64,000 nt of DNA from Lasiodiplodia sp. COLG20 (taxonomy: Eukaryota; Ascomycota; Dothideomycetes; Botryosphaeriales; Botryosphaeriaceae). The notes below the pieces were generated by a model. It was not told the DNA's origin, ran no database searches, and was given only the letters and a program-made list of their open reading frames with translations. Within the stretch, counting starts at the first letter, position 1, and each line of letters opens with the position of its first letter. Location: the NCBI GenBank assembly GCA_009801085.1, contig VNWV01000006.1:1-64000 (forward strand). The letters run 5' to 3'. Position numbers and translations under genes: made by a program. Below are positions 35,008 to 47,345 of the stretch, piece after piece.

Positions 35008-37674
35008 GAGGGTGAGATGATAGTCTTGTACCAGCGAGGCTGCGGCGACGAGAAGATGCTGGATCAAGACGGGTTGGAGAAGGAGGAAAGGGCCAGTGAG
35101 TGGTTGGTTGGGGTGGGCGTGGACGATCTTTAAGACGTCGTTGGAACGAGTGACTGGCGTGGGCGGTGGTCTGGTGAGAGGAGAGACTCGGTCTGCGAGG
35201 TCGAGGGGCCAGAACGGTGCACCAGGGAGCTGCAGGATATAAGGCTGAGGAGAGGTACGCAGCTCGACGTGGCGGAGCCTCGTTGTTCCTGGTCAGGGTA
35301 GGTGATTGGCCAACCCCGAATTTACGAGTATAGAAGCTGAAACGGCTTAGAAGTCACGCACAGCACAAATTGCAAGGCGTCTGAATCAAGCTCCCCGGCT
35401 ATCTCTGGGGCTCAGCGGTGACCGCCCTCGGATGGTCTGACCAGGTGCGTCTTGCCGGTTGCGGTAAGATGGCAGGAATCATGGATGCGCAGCGGCCATG
35501 AGTCTGGCGCGGCGGGATTGCCCAGGGGGCCCACGCCAACGGACGGCAATGGCGTAAGCTTGGGCGGGACATGGCGTTTCATAGAAACATGAGCAAGCGC
35601 AAGATGCGACCCAGACGGGCGCTGAGTCGGCGCGCGGAGGCGGGCGGGCAGGTGGCGCCGGGCAGCACTCGCGCACGCCGCCCATCCCATCAATGCGATG
35701 CGCGCGATTCGATCGGGGTGCGGGCGCAAACCGCGCGGGCTTGGGCCTGAGGGGTGGCGCGTGCTGCCGCCCAACGTGCTGGTGCTGGAAGGCGCGTTGT
35801 CGGCGGCTCTCGTCGCAGGCGGTCGTCCGCAGAGAGCCCGACGCTGGTCGTGGAGAAGCCGGGCGATGCCTGCTGGGGCGGCGACGCTCGTGGCGGGCGG
35901 CGCTCGGGGTATGATCCGCAGCGCGCACGTGTCTGGTGGGCGCGCGCAACGTCTGACAGGCACATCGGCGGTGTGGCCGGCGCGGTGGGGCGACACAAGA
36001 GGGCCGCCGTCGTCGAGGCCAGCGTAACAAAGGCAGGTGAGCCGCGGCGGAATCCTGGAAGGAGCGCGACGTGCGCGTGGGCGCGGGCGGGCGCCTCAGG
36101 CAACACTGACTAAGCACGCGCTGCGCGAGCCCTTGGACCGGATCCTCTCCTGCAGCTGCACGCCTTGCTTGGACCCTTCCGCGCAGAGCCTCATAACGGC
36201 CGGCGACCTACGCGATACGACTGCGCTGGCGATAGCCGCCGCCGCGCCCAGTCTCCGCCGTTGATGCTTCCGCCCGCTGCACGCCTGGCCAGCGCGCGCA
36301 ATCCGCGTCCGCCCTCGCCCACCGCCCCCAGCAGCTGCACGAACCACCGGCCGCTGACCCTGAAGCGCGCCAAACACCGCGCGCGACTCGGCCGCCGAGC
36401 AATTCCCCGGCCGAAATAATGCGAGCGCGAGGCAGATCTGACGGCGCTGGCACGCTGGCAGCTGCCGGCGCACCTAGCCCAGCGCGGCAGCCGCACGGGG
36501 ATCATCTGCAAGCTCGTGTCACTGTTCGCAAGAAATGAAGCCTTGGCCTACGTAGGTCAGCGGAGCCGCGGAGCCCTCTGCGGCTGAAGAAGACGAACAC
36601 CACCGGCGACGGTGGGTGGTACGCGATCCTGCGCCGGCGCGCTTGTACCACGCGCCTGCGGTTGCCTCTTCTGCCTGCGCTCAGCTGTGGGCGCCACTGC
36701 CACCGCCGCCGACGACCCCGCGTTGCTTGCTGTTGTTCGCCCGTCCGGTCACGACTCAGAGCCAGAGGAGCTTTCCGCTTCTCGAAGCGCCAACTGCGCC
36801 ATGCCCCCTCCAGCAGCCGTTGGCGAGCCCGCGAGCCCGCCCTGCTTCCAGACAAGATCTGCTCGCGAGCATCGTCATTTTTCAGCTCCCTCTTGCCGGT
36901 TTCACGTAGGCGAGTAATGCTCCAGCACCAAGCACCCGCTGCCGTCACGCCCGCGCGGACCGCAGCCGAGCCAGACGGCTAGTAATGCTGCCCCTCCTCA
37001 TTCGCCCGTATCGCACGCTCTCCACGGCTCTGCGCTCCGGGACTCCCGCTGCTATTGCCCCCCCCCTCGCTGCCGCTGCAACGTCCGTACTCCCACCGGC
37101 GATCCGGAGACAGCCACTTCTCCCTGTGCCAGAATACGCGCGTTGTCCCTGCACGGGGCACCCACCCATATTGACCGCCATGTGCGAACAGACGTCATCA
37201 TTGGAGCACGGCGAAATGCGTGATTATCATGAACTCCTCTCCGGTGCGGCCAGAAATCTCCGGCCACTTTCGCCGGCCCCTTGCGCCAGACGACGATAAT
37301 GCCTGGTGGGCACGCATCTCCAATCGTCTACTCGCAACGGCCAGCTTGCAACAATTCCAAATTGCCCCGTGCCAGCAAGCCATCCGCGGTCTGGCCAGTC
37401 GCCCCCCAGAGACAAAGGAATATACCCAGCTGACTTGTCTCGCGTACCTGCCGCTCTGCTCGAGTCCAAGCGCGCCATGAGACCCTGATGGCCCGCCGAC
37501 CCGGTCAATGTGGTTACACCAAGATCTCTACCGCTGCGGCTCATGGCAACCCATCGATCCACAGCGGGATGGGCGCTCGCCAATCTAGCAAGCTGCGCAT
37601 GTGGAGATCCACTGTGGTCGTGACGTGCCCTCCACGGAATCGCCTTGCATTCGCTCAGCCGTATCCTCCTTCCT

Positions 37675-37917
37675 CTATTCGCCTCGTGGGGATGCAGTGC
37701 GCTCTACGTAGTCCATGTATCCAGATTCTGAGGCTTTCATAGGAGGCTTTCGACCCGAAGTCACACGCAATGGCCTGGTTGTGGGAGGTATATAATGCAA
37801 AAGTGAAGTCAGATCCATCTGATCATCAGTCCCTCGAGGTATATCTGAATCTTTCAAGAAATCTGGGAAAAATCCATCCACTTCTGCCGTCATCAAAAGT
37901 TGCTTTTCTCTTTCCAT
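37675..37917 (-). CDS. Possible small hypothetical protein
   Basis: An 80-codon frame starts at ATG 37917 and ends at TAG 37675. It reads MEREKQLLMTAEVDGFF and continues with an acidic, Asp/Thr-rich middle and a basic C-terminus. It is divergent to the Cys-rich gene at 38001. The TATA at 37790 points across it, which argues against it. I cannot identify it. Confidence 0.25.
   Translation of the reverse strand: MEREKQLLMTAEVDGFFPDFLKDSDIPRGTDDQMDLTSLLHYIPPTTRPLRVTSGRKPPMKASESGYMDYVERTASPRGE
37788..37798 (+). promoter_or_regulatory. Probable TATA box for the Cys-rich small gene
   Basis: GGTATATAATG lies about 210 bases upstream of the ATG at 38001. A start site some 40-100 bases downstream would leave a 5' UTR of about 100-170 bases. 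Confidence 0.4.
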
Positions 37918-38000
37918 AAAACTCTTCACTTGACCCTGAAGCACGCCTCAGAATCTCCAGACCACTTTCTCCCTCAATTTCAACGAAGCCTACAATCACC

Positions 38001-38315
38001 ATGTGCTACGAATGGACCAAGGTGTGGCAGTGCGATCACGGCCCCTGCCCTCAAGAGGCCCCGCTGCTTCAGCTCTGCACTGTTGGCCAGCTCAACGTTA
38101 ACGACATCGAACGCCAAAACCCGAGGATTTTCGCCGGACTCACGCAGGTGCAGACCAGAGAGATCCAGATGCGCGGGGCGTGCGCCTACATCGAGGATGT
38201 CCGCATCCTGCAGCCGGGCTACTGCGCCCGCTGCCGCGAAGAGAAAGCAAGGGATCCAGCCAAATTCAGCAGGGAGCTGATCTGGAAGGACGAGCAGCCA
38301 GGCGCACAGATCTGA
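38001..38315 (+). CDS. Small Cys-rich hypothetical protein
   Basis: A single-exon protein of 104 residues starting MCYEWTKVWQCDHGPC, with ATCACC before the ATG. Eight Cys include C-x4-C near residues 11-16 and CARC near 77-80. The spacing suggests zinc binding or structural bonds. No signal peptide or membrane helix is visible, so it is probably intracellular. Similar short Cys-rich proteins with an MCYxxxxxxxCGH-type start are common in Pezizomycotina and have no known function; the likeness is from memory. Confidence 0.65.
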   Translation: MCYEWTKVWQCDHGPCPQEAPLLQLCTVGQLNVNDIERQNPRIFAGLTQVQTREIQMRGACAYIEDVRILQPGYCARCREEKARDPAKFSRELIWKDEQPGAQI

Positions 38316-41300
38316 TCCCTGGATCCGTCAATGGTTGGCGGTTTGGACCGTTGGGCAGGCTTGTTGGCGGTCTCCTATTTCCTTTTTCGGACTAGTTCTG
38401 GCAATGGATTTGCCTCTGGCGTTAGAGAGGGTTTGACCGCATTCACTCGTTTCCTCTTCTCTGGTTTCCTGCTCTCACACACTCCATCCGTTTACCTAAT
38501 GCCTTCGCACCAGGTGTCGGGGGTGGGATTCACTTTTCCTGGTGTTTTGCTTTTTCCCTAGCCCAGTCGGATCGATTCCGAGACCACAATCTGCACGTCA
38601 TCGCATGCAATGCAATGCAGCCATCCATCGAGATCTCTAAGCGAGATCACCTTTTCCCCGACTCGATAGTATACTTTCGGCTATGATTAGAATCATATCA
38701 CATTTTGCTCAGCTCAGATGCACCGCCTCGCGCGTGCGCTGCAGCGCCCGGTGACATTGCACGTTGATGTGACCCACATTGATCGCTGGTAAATCTGATC
38801 GGTTGGCGGCTTCGTATTTGCATGCGGGTCGAGGTCGATCCCGTGCCTATCATCTGCAAACGTCAGCTTCGATGGTTTTCGTTCGGCATGCAAAAACGTG
38901 GGGCCACGCTGACCAACCGCAGCTGTCAACCAGTCGCGGCAAGCATTTGCCCAGTCGCACGGCATTATCTTGTACGACTACGGGTTGTTGTCCCCTCCCT
39001 GTTCTTCACGCCCCTGCATGCGTTGACAATCGCTTTCGTCGCTGGTGTGGTCGTCTGGCTCGCCCCCCGGACGTCGCTCCGAAAAGGGAAGATGGTGCAT
39101 GAGGAAAACTACTGGCTGCTGCCAACGCAGGCGCCGCCGCACTAACCCCACGCCTCAGCACGCCAGGTGATCAATGCCAGCTGAAAGAAGTCGCCATTCT
39201 CAAAGGTTCTCGACCATGGCGAGTTCGGACTTGTACCCCAACTTTGGAGAACGTGCGCTGGGGGGAGACGCGTAAGGGGATCCACTTCTGCGAGTAGTCA
39301 GTGCGATTTTTCTGCGCCATGCCCAACCGCAGCGATGCATTTTCGTATTCTCAAGAAATGACAAGAACTCACCTTACTCAAGCATCCCATAGTTTTAGGG
39401 GGGATCTCCGTGGGGGCGCGCAGAAGCAAATCAAAAATAATGTTGTTCACCTGTTCAATTGCAGTGTCTCAACCACAATGATCCTTCCAGCGCCGCACGC
39501 CCAGCACGGCGGGTAAGCTTAACCAATTCGCTGGAAAGAAAACAACTCAGCGGGGGTCGACAGCGCAAAGAGTAATCCCCAGGCAAGTGTTGTTGCGGGC
39601 CATACTTTCCCCAATTGCGCAAACTGCCGACAAGTCCCGGATCGGTCCGCGCCGAGAAAGCGCGTTCGCGCGCGCGAAGAGCTCCACTTAATAGTAGACG
39701 CGTTAAGTTAGCATTGTCGCTTTCGCAGTCTCTGCTTTTTCCCTTTCGATTAACGAGCACCGAGGTCCGGAGCCACCAAAGCGATCCTCCCCGCGTCGGC
39801 ACGAACGGCACAGTGCCGTCCCCATAATTGTGGCGAATGCCAGCCTGAGGGAAGACTTCCCGACGACGGCAGCAGCGCACGCGCGCCCAACGTGAAAGTA
39901 AAGCGACCAAAGGGGGAAATGGATGGACACTGACCTGGCGGCGGGAGCTAATGCAGGGCGGAAGAGCCAGTGAGTAGCTGACAGGGCTAGCAAGGTGTAT
40001 TCCAACCGCAAGCCGCGTCGCATAGACAAGGCATTACGCACGAACACGAACGGGGAAAGCCAGAGGGATTCCCAAGGGTCCGGGAAGCTAGATCTCGCTC
40101 GGGTCGTCACGCACGCGCGTTCTGACCACGCGCCCTGCGGGTCGTCCGGGCGCATCAAACATGCGATCCCATTCCCCACTCCTCCTGATCGTTCCCGCCC
40201 GCCCGCGCCCCAAAGGATGGCGCCATCTGCCGCCCGTGCTAAGCGCGAGCCACGGTTCTTCTGGGTTGTGGGGGCCGCGATTGCGCACTGCTGCATGGAC
40301 TTGGGGAGCGAAGATCCAGATCCCCCGGGAAGATCAACAGCGATAGTCGCTTCCAACACGGACGTTTCGCTGGGAGCAAAAGATTGTCAGTGACACCCCG
40401 GAGATGATCGTCTCGAGAGACGTCCTCCTCTTTCGTCGCGAGAGCCACGTTGCCCACATACTTGCCATTATCGTACACTGACTCAAAAAACAATGAAGCG
40501 GCGGCCCCGTCGGATGTTGGCGCTGACCATCTTTACATATGCGTCCACTCGTAAGGGGCAATTTGGAGAGTCATGTACACTCCCATGGAATCGGTCTGGA
40601 CCGGTGTGGAAAGCGCCGCACCGTCATGCCCACGTTGCCCTGCAGCGCGATACGCACCCTGAATCCCTTGCAGTGGGCGATCACAAAAATAGTGGGCGAT
40701 CACGCCGTGCGCAGGGGAGCGCGCTGAAGATGGGCTCTGTTTCTTTTTTATTTTTTTCATCTTATGTGGGCATATCCACTCTTGTCGTCACGATGCTTGG
40801 CGTTTGGCGTGTATCATGTGTATTCCTGGATTTAGCAGAGACCTTGGCGCACGCGGCGCAGGGCCCAGACCCCGCCGACCTGAACGTGGGCGAGCTCAAA
40901 CGGGCAAAAATCATCGAGTCATGCCGATCAGTTGTCTGATGTTGGGGTTTCATGTCGAGACGCAGGGGAAAATCAAGTTTTGCGGTTGACATAATTTTCT
41001 TTATTCTTTGGTTATGTTTTTTTGTCTCTTGCGCCATTGACGTCGGAAGGAAGCGGGCGCCATCAGCACAGGGCGGACGGCAGACAGGAGACGCGGGACG
41101 GGTCGTCGGCGGCAGTGCAAATCCACACGTTCACATCATCGCCTTACAGGCGTGCGGCCAAAATGGGGTGCTATCCGAATCAATTGGGTCGGAAGAGAAA
41201 GCGGCCTGCTTGATTGGCCGAGATTCAGGAAGCGAGAAATGGCCAGGTCTGGATCGCCGCCTCTACGCCGCGTGGGTTTGCTTTTGCGCTCGTCGTCATG

Positions 41301-42380
41301 TCTATCGAGCTTTCTTGAATCCACACTCCGAATTTGAGTGTGGCTTTTTGTTTGGCAATGGATGTGTGCTGCGCGCCGCCTCCACGTCACTGTGGATTAT
41401 GGAAATAAAGGAATACTCCGTTGCCAAATAAGGCAATTATGCTCGACATGCAACACTATACACACCGCTTCAACGCCCCGGGCTTGGTTTCCTCGGAGAG
41501 ACATACGGCTGTCCGATCCACCACACGGAGCATGTGCTAGGATCGACAAGTTGTTCGCATGTGCGGCGTTGAGCGATGAATCATTATGAGGGTCTGAAGA
41601 TAGTTCACTGTAAGCTCAGCCGCCTCCCGCGTGTACCCTGCGCAGTCACTGAACGAGCTGTGGGTGGTCGATCACCAAGGGTCCACGACACCTGTTACAC
41701 CAAACAGCCTTTATTCCCGGTCTGAAATTTTTTCCGTCCAGGTTGCAACTCGTCCTTCGCTCCATTCGCTGCGGCTGAAGAGAGGCTCGCAACGGCCCCC
41801 GCGTACCTGCCACTTCCACGCGCCGGCAACCACTTATGCATCATGCAGGGGGGAACACGGAACAAAACGAGACGGATCGTAATCCCTGCGTCCTCGCTAC
41901 CCATCTCAACGCCATCAACTGTCTCCGTCGGTTTCCACGGCCAGAAACTTGGTCGACACAAGAAGACATGAGGTTGACGACGAACGGATAATCTTCAGCG
42001 CACTTGCCTCTCTCGGACGAATAGACGGCAAATTCAAGCGGAAATGGCGCAATTAAGGCGTCCATTTGGGAAGATCGCGACCCCCACGCTGATCACCAGA
42101 ATGTACCTCGGCCTGCGACTTGCTAACGCGCCAAGATCAATATGTTACTCCACTGCTCAAGCGATAACCGATGCTCTTCGTGTCCTCAGGCCACTCTGTC
42201 GCAGACTCCTTGACCACCGCTTCTGCAACTCTGGTCTCGTTGCCAGCACGCTGCAGCCCGATACGTCGCCACCTAAGCGCTCGTGCACGTCCAGCTGCAA
42301 CACCACATCCTCGGGAATCAGCACCGCCACCATCACCGAGGACAGCATCAGTGGTGGAACCATCCATATCCGCTTCCGAC
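38316..42380. other. 4-kb gene-poor region
   Basis: No gene is supported. Short open frames occur at 38.8-39.1, 40.0-40.4 and 40.5-40.9 kb without domains. A 13-base direct repeat AGTGGGCGATCAC lies at about 40674 and 40691. The last 200 bases may be coding if the thioesterase starts at 42171. Confidence 0.5.
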
Positions 42381-43982
42381 ATGAAATTGCCAAGGATTCC
42401 GCTGCCGCCTGACGGCCAAGACTTTGCGGAGCTGATGGCGCTGGAGAAGATTGGCGAAAACACGTTCAAATCTGCATCGATGCCATGTCCCGGTGGGCCC
42501 AGGATCTTTGACGGCAAACTGTACATTTCGACCTTTGGCGGCCATGTATACGCGCAGGCAGCGTGGGCGGCCGCGCAGACTGTGCCGGACGGGTTTGTAA
42601 TACATGTATGTGCTCTTTGCTTTATTGTTCCATCCTCTTTTTCCCTATGCTTTATCCGGAAAATGCAATCCCATCTGTTACACTTCCACAGCGTGTTCAA
42701 AACAAAAAAAGAAAATGGTGTTTTTAGGACCTGTCTCATCGGAGATAGTATCCCTTTCTCATGCGCGTAGTTGAATCATTTGTCCGGACGTATTTGTACA
42801 ATGTTAAAATTCACATCCATGTCTGGATGTTTGCTTCATGCAATGACTCCAAGCTCATACATACTCTAGAACACATCCGGCTACTTCGTCGCCGCCGGCC
42901 TCTCCAAACACGCCTTCCAATACACCGTCACGCATCTGCGCGCCGGCAAATCCTTCCTCACCGTCCTCGTCACCGTCACCCAGCCCACCTCTCCCTTATC
43001 GCCTGATTCCTGTTGCTTCACGGCCACCGTCTCCTTCAAACGCCCTGAACCTGCCTCCTCCCCCGTCGCGCTCAACTACCAAGACCCTCCCCTCCCCAAC
43101 GACGGCGGGCCCCTGAACTCTGTTGCCGACCTCCTGCGCCATGGCAGCAGCAGCGGTGGCGACTCCTCCCCCTCCTCCTCCTCCCACCGCCCTTACCCAC
43201 ACCCGCGCAGCCTCCCCGTCAAGCGCTTCGACGACCTCTCGGCCGTGCTGTCATTCCGTCCGCCGCACGCGTTCCGCTCGGCCAGCGTGCCGGGCATATG
43301 GTGGGCGTTGCTACCGTACGACGCGGCCCCAGAGCAGGAGCAAGATGGGAAGAAGCAAAAAGAGTGGTCATCCCTGCAAGACACCCGGCCGGCGGCGCGG
43401 ATGATGGCCAATCTCTACACGGTCAAGGGGTCCGTAAGTGGTAACGGCGGTAGTAGATCGCGCCGGACGGGCGGAGGCCAGCATGATAAGGACGAAGAGG
43501 GCACGGATAGCGATAGCGGCAAGAGCAATAGCAAATGGCGCCACATCAACCTCTCCATCTGCGCGCACCTCTACGCCAGCGACCGCGAATCGCTGTACCT
43601 GGTCACGCGCTCGCTGGGCCTGCGCGAGGCCGTCGGCGCCGGCGGCGCGCGCAGCGCCCTCGCGAGCATCAGCCACAGCGTCGTGCTGCACGACCTGGGC
43701 GACGGCGTGGTTTTTCCGGACGCGGAAGTCGGCGACGAGCGGGAGAGGTGGTTCTGCCAGGAGGTGAGGACGGATCGGTGGGCCGACGGGCGGGTGCTGG
43801 TGCACGGCCGCATCTTCGACGTCGATACCGGCCGCCATGTGGCGAGCACGATGCAGGATGGGATACTGAAGGTGGATTTTGGCGGCGGGAGGGAGGAGGA
43901 AATGGAGAGGGCGAGGGAGGCGTTGAGGAGGGGGGTTGGGGCGGAGGAGAGGCGTCCGCCGGTGGAGAAGGCGAAGATGTAG
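42381..43982 (+). CDS. Acyl-CoA thioesterase (TesB/ACOT8-like)
   Basis: Hydrolyses acyl-CoA to free acid and CoA, usually in peroxisomes. Exons are 42381-42605 and 42870-43982, giving 445 residues. The first hotdog domain has YISTFGGHVYAQAAWAAAQT, typical of the family (usually Y-x-GQxxAQAxxAA). The second has NLSICAHLYASDRESLYLV, then the SLSHTV-like ASISHSVVLHD and DTGRHVASTMQDGILK. An insert of about 50 Gly/Ser/Asp/Lys-rich residues sits between the domains near 43437-43530. The protein ends AKM, which fits the peroxisomal tripeptide pattern [SAC][KRH][LM]. An in-frame ATG at 42171 would add 70 Arg/Ser-rich residues, like a mitochondrial presequence. The 264-base intron is the longest here and holds a palindromic repeat. 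Confidence 0.88.
42773..42837. repeat. 65-bp palindromic element, copy C
   Basis: It runs from GAATCATTTGTCCGGACGTA to GTCTGGATGTTTGCTTC inside the thioesterase intron. It is the most diverged of three copies but has the same 65-base length and the same TCCGGACG core. Confidence 0.75.
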
Positions 43983-44642
43983 TCGACGTCTCCATAGATG
44001 ATGTGGTAGAGCAGTAGAAGGAAGACGGTTGCCTAGAGTGTATATAAAGTAGAGGCAAAGATTTTTTTTTTTTTTGGTGAATTGGGTTCTACATCCATGT
44101 ACCCCTCTTGATCAGTCGTGCAGTTCTCCACTTTCAGGAATCCCACGTGGCCTCGAGCACGAATAACAGCGAGACCAGTGGTCAAGTACTAAAACATATC
44201 TCCTCCGGATGTTGTGTATCCTTATACCAGCTACTAGTACCGCGCCGAATCTCAAGCCGTACGCGCTTCACCATGCATCGTTGTAGGATGCAGATAACCA
44301 CCGCCGCCGCCATCTCGCAGTGAAAGTTGATCAACACACCATATTTCATCCACCATGTCCTCGCCTCGCAGCTACAATTTTACATTTTTCATTGACACGA
44401 ATGTCATCATTAAAGGCTATATATTTCACAAAAGTGCCGGCTGATCCACCAGCATAGACAGACACCCCTTAAACCGAGCAGACCAACGCCCGCTTTTCCC
44501 CCCTCATGAAGTCAAAATCAATCCCAACATTGTCCTTTTTTCCCCTCGTTACAGTTCCATGCGCCTCGCATCAAAAAAATTACATTACACCCCACACTAC
44601 CCCTCTCACGCAGTTGGTACAACCCCCAACTCCGCCATCGAC
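43983..44642. other. Convergent 3' intergenic region
   Basis: It contains the thioesterase 3' end and the first copy of an inverted repeat (44043-44104). I see no gene. Confidence 0.5.
44043..44104 (+). repeat. Left arm of a long-range inverted repeat
   Basis: It reads TATAAAGTAGAGGCAAAGAT, a T run, then ATTGGGTTCTACATCCATGT and ACCC. The reverse complement of 49235-49286 has the same sequence, apart from the length of the T run and about two substitutions. The two arms bracket 5.2 kb. Confidence 0.9.
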
Positions 44643-47345
44643 TCACCCCAATTCGAATACGCTGTTCAAATCCGCATCAGCACTCTCGAACTTTGGTGTT
44701 TGTTTTTCTTGCATATCATGGGCAGTTGAAGCTATCATCCGGACGTAAATGTCGATGTAATAATTGGACATTCGTGTCCAGACGATAGCTCCATCTACCC
44801 AGAAAGAAGGGGGGAGGGGGGAGGGACCAAAAACTCACACATGGGCAGCGAATCCAGCTGCGGCCAAAAATCCAGATCCCAGTCCAGCTGCTGCAGATCT
44901 CCCACACTGCTCCCGTCTCCGTCGACCTGCGGTTCGGAATCCCCGCCACCACCACCAGCAAGCAAGATGGCGCTGTCGCTGGGCAGCGCGCGGGGGCTGA
45001 GGACGGGGTTGACGCCGTTGACGCCGTCCGCCGACGGATGCAAGCCGTCAGGGCCGTTCGCTTGCGAGAGGGATGCCGACGAGCCGTTGGACGCGGCGGT
45101 GCCGTTGGCGTTGGTGCTGGAGGCCGAAGAGGCCTGGCGGCTGAGCTCTTCGCGGAGTTCCTCGAGGATGATGCTGTAGCGCATGCTGGGAGCGTTGGCC
45201 TCCGTGACGTCGACTAGGTACTGCTGGCAGGTGTCGGCGAGGGATAGGAGGTCGCGGTGTTGGAAAAGGATGTCGATGCCCTGGCGGCGGTGGTGGAGAA
45301 GGTAGAGGTAGGTGATGGCAAGGGCGTTGAAGGCGACGTACTGCATGTGCAAGGGCGGTTAGCATGAACAGACTTTTGTAGGGATTGCCAGTGCTGGTAG
45401 ATACGAACCTGAGTGAACCAGAAGGACGAAAAAGGTTGACCTTCGGTAATGTAGTTGAGGACCATCTCGATTGCAGTGCGTGCGGCGGCAAGGCATTCCT
45501 CGACACAGTCACGTGTGGCGGGATTCGCGGACATGGAATGATATCCATATCTTGAAAGATTAAGTAAAAACGGTCGGTTGACAAGCATGACAGCATGCGC
45601 ATACGCTAGTTTTAGTACTGTTGACTGGCGGCGGAATATAGGTATCAGACTCGACGGCCTGATCGCCCCTGAAAGATAGGCGGGTAGCTCGGCTTTCCAG
45701 TTCCGCAGATCTTTATTATGCTTCGATGCCGATGCCAGGCGTTCCGATTCTGTTCTGGAAGGCATGGTGTACTGCTCTTTGGCAGCTCTGCCGACTATCC
45801 TGGTCAACTTGGAGTGGAAGATGGCAGCATCCTCAAGGCAGTCATTCTGTCCAGGCGAGATGATCTCAGTAGCTTTGAGATCTTCGTCATTGACTGACAG
45901 AGGATACTCTTGGCTAATGTCGTCGTCTTGAATCCACCTTGGCCTGCCGAACATGACTGACATGTAACGGTCTGTAGTGTACATTGACCAGAACAAACGT
46001 CTCTGGGACTCGCGAACGATAAGTGACTCGCTCCTGTCGCCCAAGCTGCGTCTACGGTGCAGGCCAAGGGCCATGGCCAGTTGCACGGTAGTACCAAATG
46101 TGAACCAAGCTTGGTTCGATCTTGCTGTGCTGAGCAGGTAGTGGACCAACGCAAATCTGGCCTGGACTGACTCCAGGGTGGCGGGACCAGTCTCCTTCGA
46201 TAACAAAGACTGCGCTTCCCGATAGTACATCTCGCTTTCTCGGCGAATATCCAGCTCAGGGTCCTTGATCTGACTGAGGCAGTACAAGGTGGCTATTGAG
46301 AGGACTACCAGGACCACGGCCTTCTTCGCCGGGTGCAGGGAATTGTGCGGATCATGCATAGCCGCAAGCCAACCCTCGACGGTAGGGCGGTGGAGGAACC
46401 TGTACGTCGGGGCAGCAAACTCAAAATATCGGGTAAGGAGGTACTCGGTACGATCTGCAGAAGGTAGAGACAGGCCCGGGCCCAAGGTCGGCGGGGCATC
46501 CTTGTCTCCGTAGTTGAAGATGGTGGCGTCTTTGGGGCTCGCATGGTTCGAATCGTCGTGCAGCTTTTCTTTGAGGGCGCGAGCCTGGCCCAGCTTCCTC
46601 AGGGCTCTTCGTAGCCAGGCCACGCTGGAGCTTGGGCCAAGGTAGTGACCATCAAAGTTTCCGTCGGGCTCCGGGGAAGGCCGGCGGGAGGGGTCCTTGC
46701 TGCCCGTCGTCGGGTCCTGCACGGCCGGAGGACGCCATTGGTCAGCCGATAGCAACGGCTGCAGGGAAGCACTCCGCTGTTCTACCGTCGCATTCGGTTG
46801 GGGTTGCTGAAAAGTCGGAAGCGGGGGTAAGAAGGATGGAGGCTGAGAGAAAGTCTGGCCTGGCGACTGCACTGGCATGCCGCCGTAGGCAGCACTCATG
46901 GAATGGTGTCTTTGGGCAGCAACCTCAGGGGAAGGCAAGCCTCGGTTGAGTGGCGGAGACGGAACATTGGCGGCATCCGAAGTGCGTGTAGACGACGGGC
47001 GGCGGTCTCGTTCGGCAGCGAAGTGCACATCGTGGGACTCGGCGGCGAGGACCAGGGCATCGAGGCCGCGCGACGGCGGCGGCGTTGAGAAACGGCCGCG
47101 GGTGTAACTGGCCAGGTAGGTGCAGGGCTTTGTGGCCTTCTCACACGAGGGACATGGTTGAGTGCCGGTACAGCGTTTCTTCTTCCTGGGCATGGCAGTT
47201 AGCGGTGGGGCGTGGGGCATGGGGGACGGCGGGGGATGTACGCTTTGCAGGCGTCACATGCGCGGGTGATCTTCCTGCGCTTTTCGGGATGCTGGGCTTG
47301 GGTGGTGGACGAGGCGGACAACGGCGACACAGCAGCAGCAGCCAT
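44643..47345 (-). CDS. Zn2Cys6 transcription factor
   Basis: A fungal-type nuclear regulator. Proposed exons are 47345-47242, 47185-45409, 45340-44839 and 44731-44643, giving 823 residues. The binuclear zinc cluster C-x2-C-x6-C-x5-C-x2-C-x6-C has all six Cys (30, 33, 40, 46, 49, 56). The first intron splits it just after CDACKA. The fungal-specific regulatory domain spans about residues 230-560 (LLTRYFEFAAPTYRFLHRPT, LGLHRRRSL, RRLFWSMYTTDRYMSVMFGR). The C-terminus is Ser/Asn/Gly-rich and ends in an acidic segment (SADADLNSVFELG). The last intron is uncertain: a 107-base form removes palindrome A, a 44-base form translates it, and no splicing gives a stop at 44795. Target unknown. Confidence 0.85.
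44728..44792. repeat. 65-bp palindromic element, copy A
   Basis: It runs from GAAGCTATCATCCGGACGTA to GTCCAGACGATAGCTCC. Its two arms differ mostly by transitions. It sits at the 3' end of the Zn2Cys6 gene, touching the candidate 3' splice sites on that strand. Confidence 0.9.

Larger units (their letters stand above)
35008..38000. other. 3-kb gene-poor, GC-rich region
   Basis: Many overlapping open frames on both strands (35.4-37.5 kb) show no domain and look like a by-product of high GC. The left end holds the C2H2 gene promoter. A TATATAA at 37790-37796 precedes the small gene at 38001. Confidence 0.5.
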
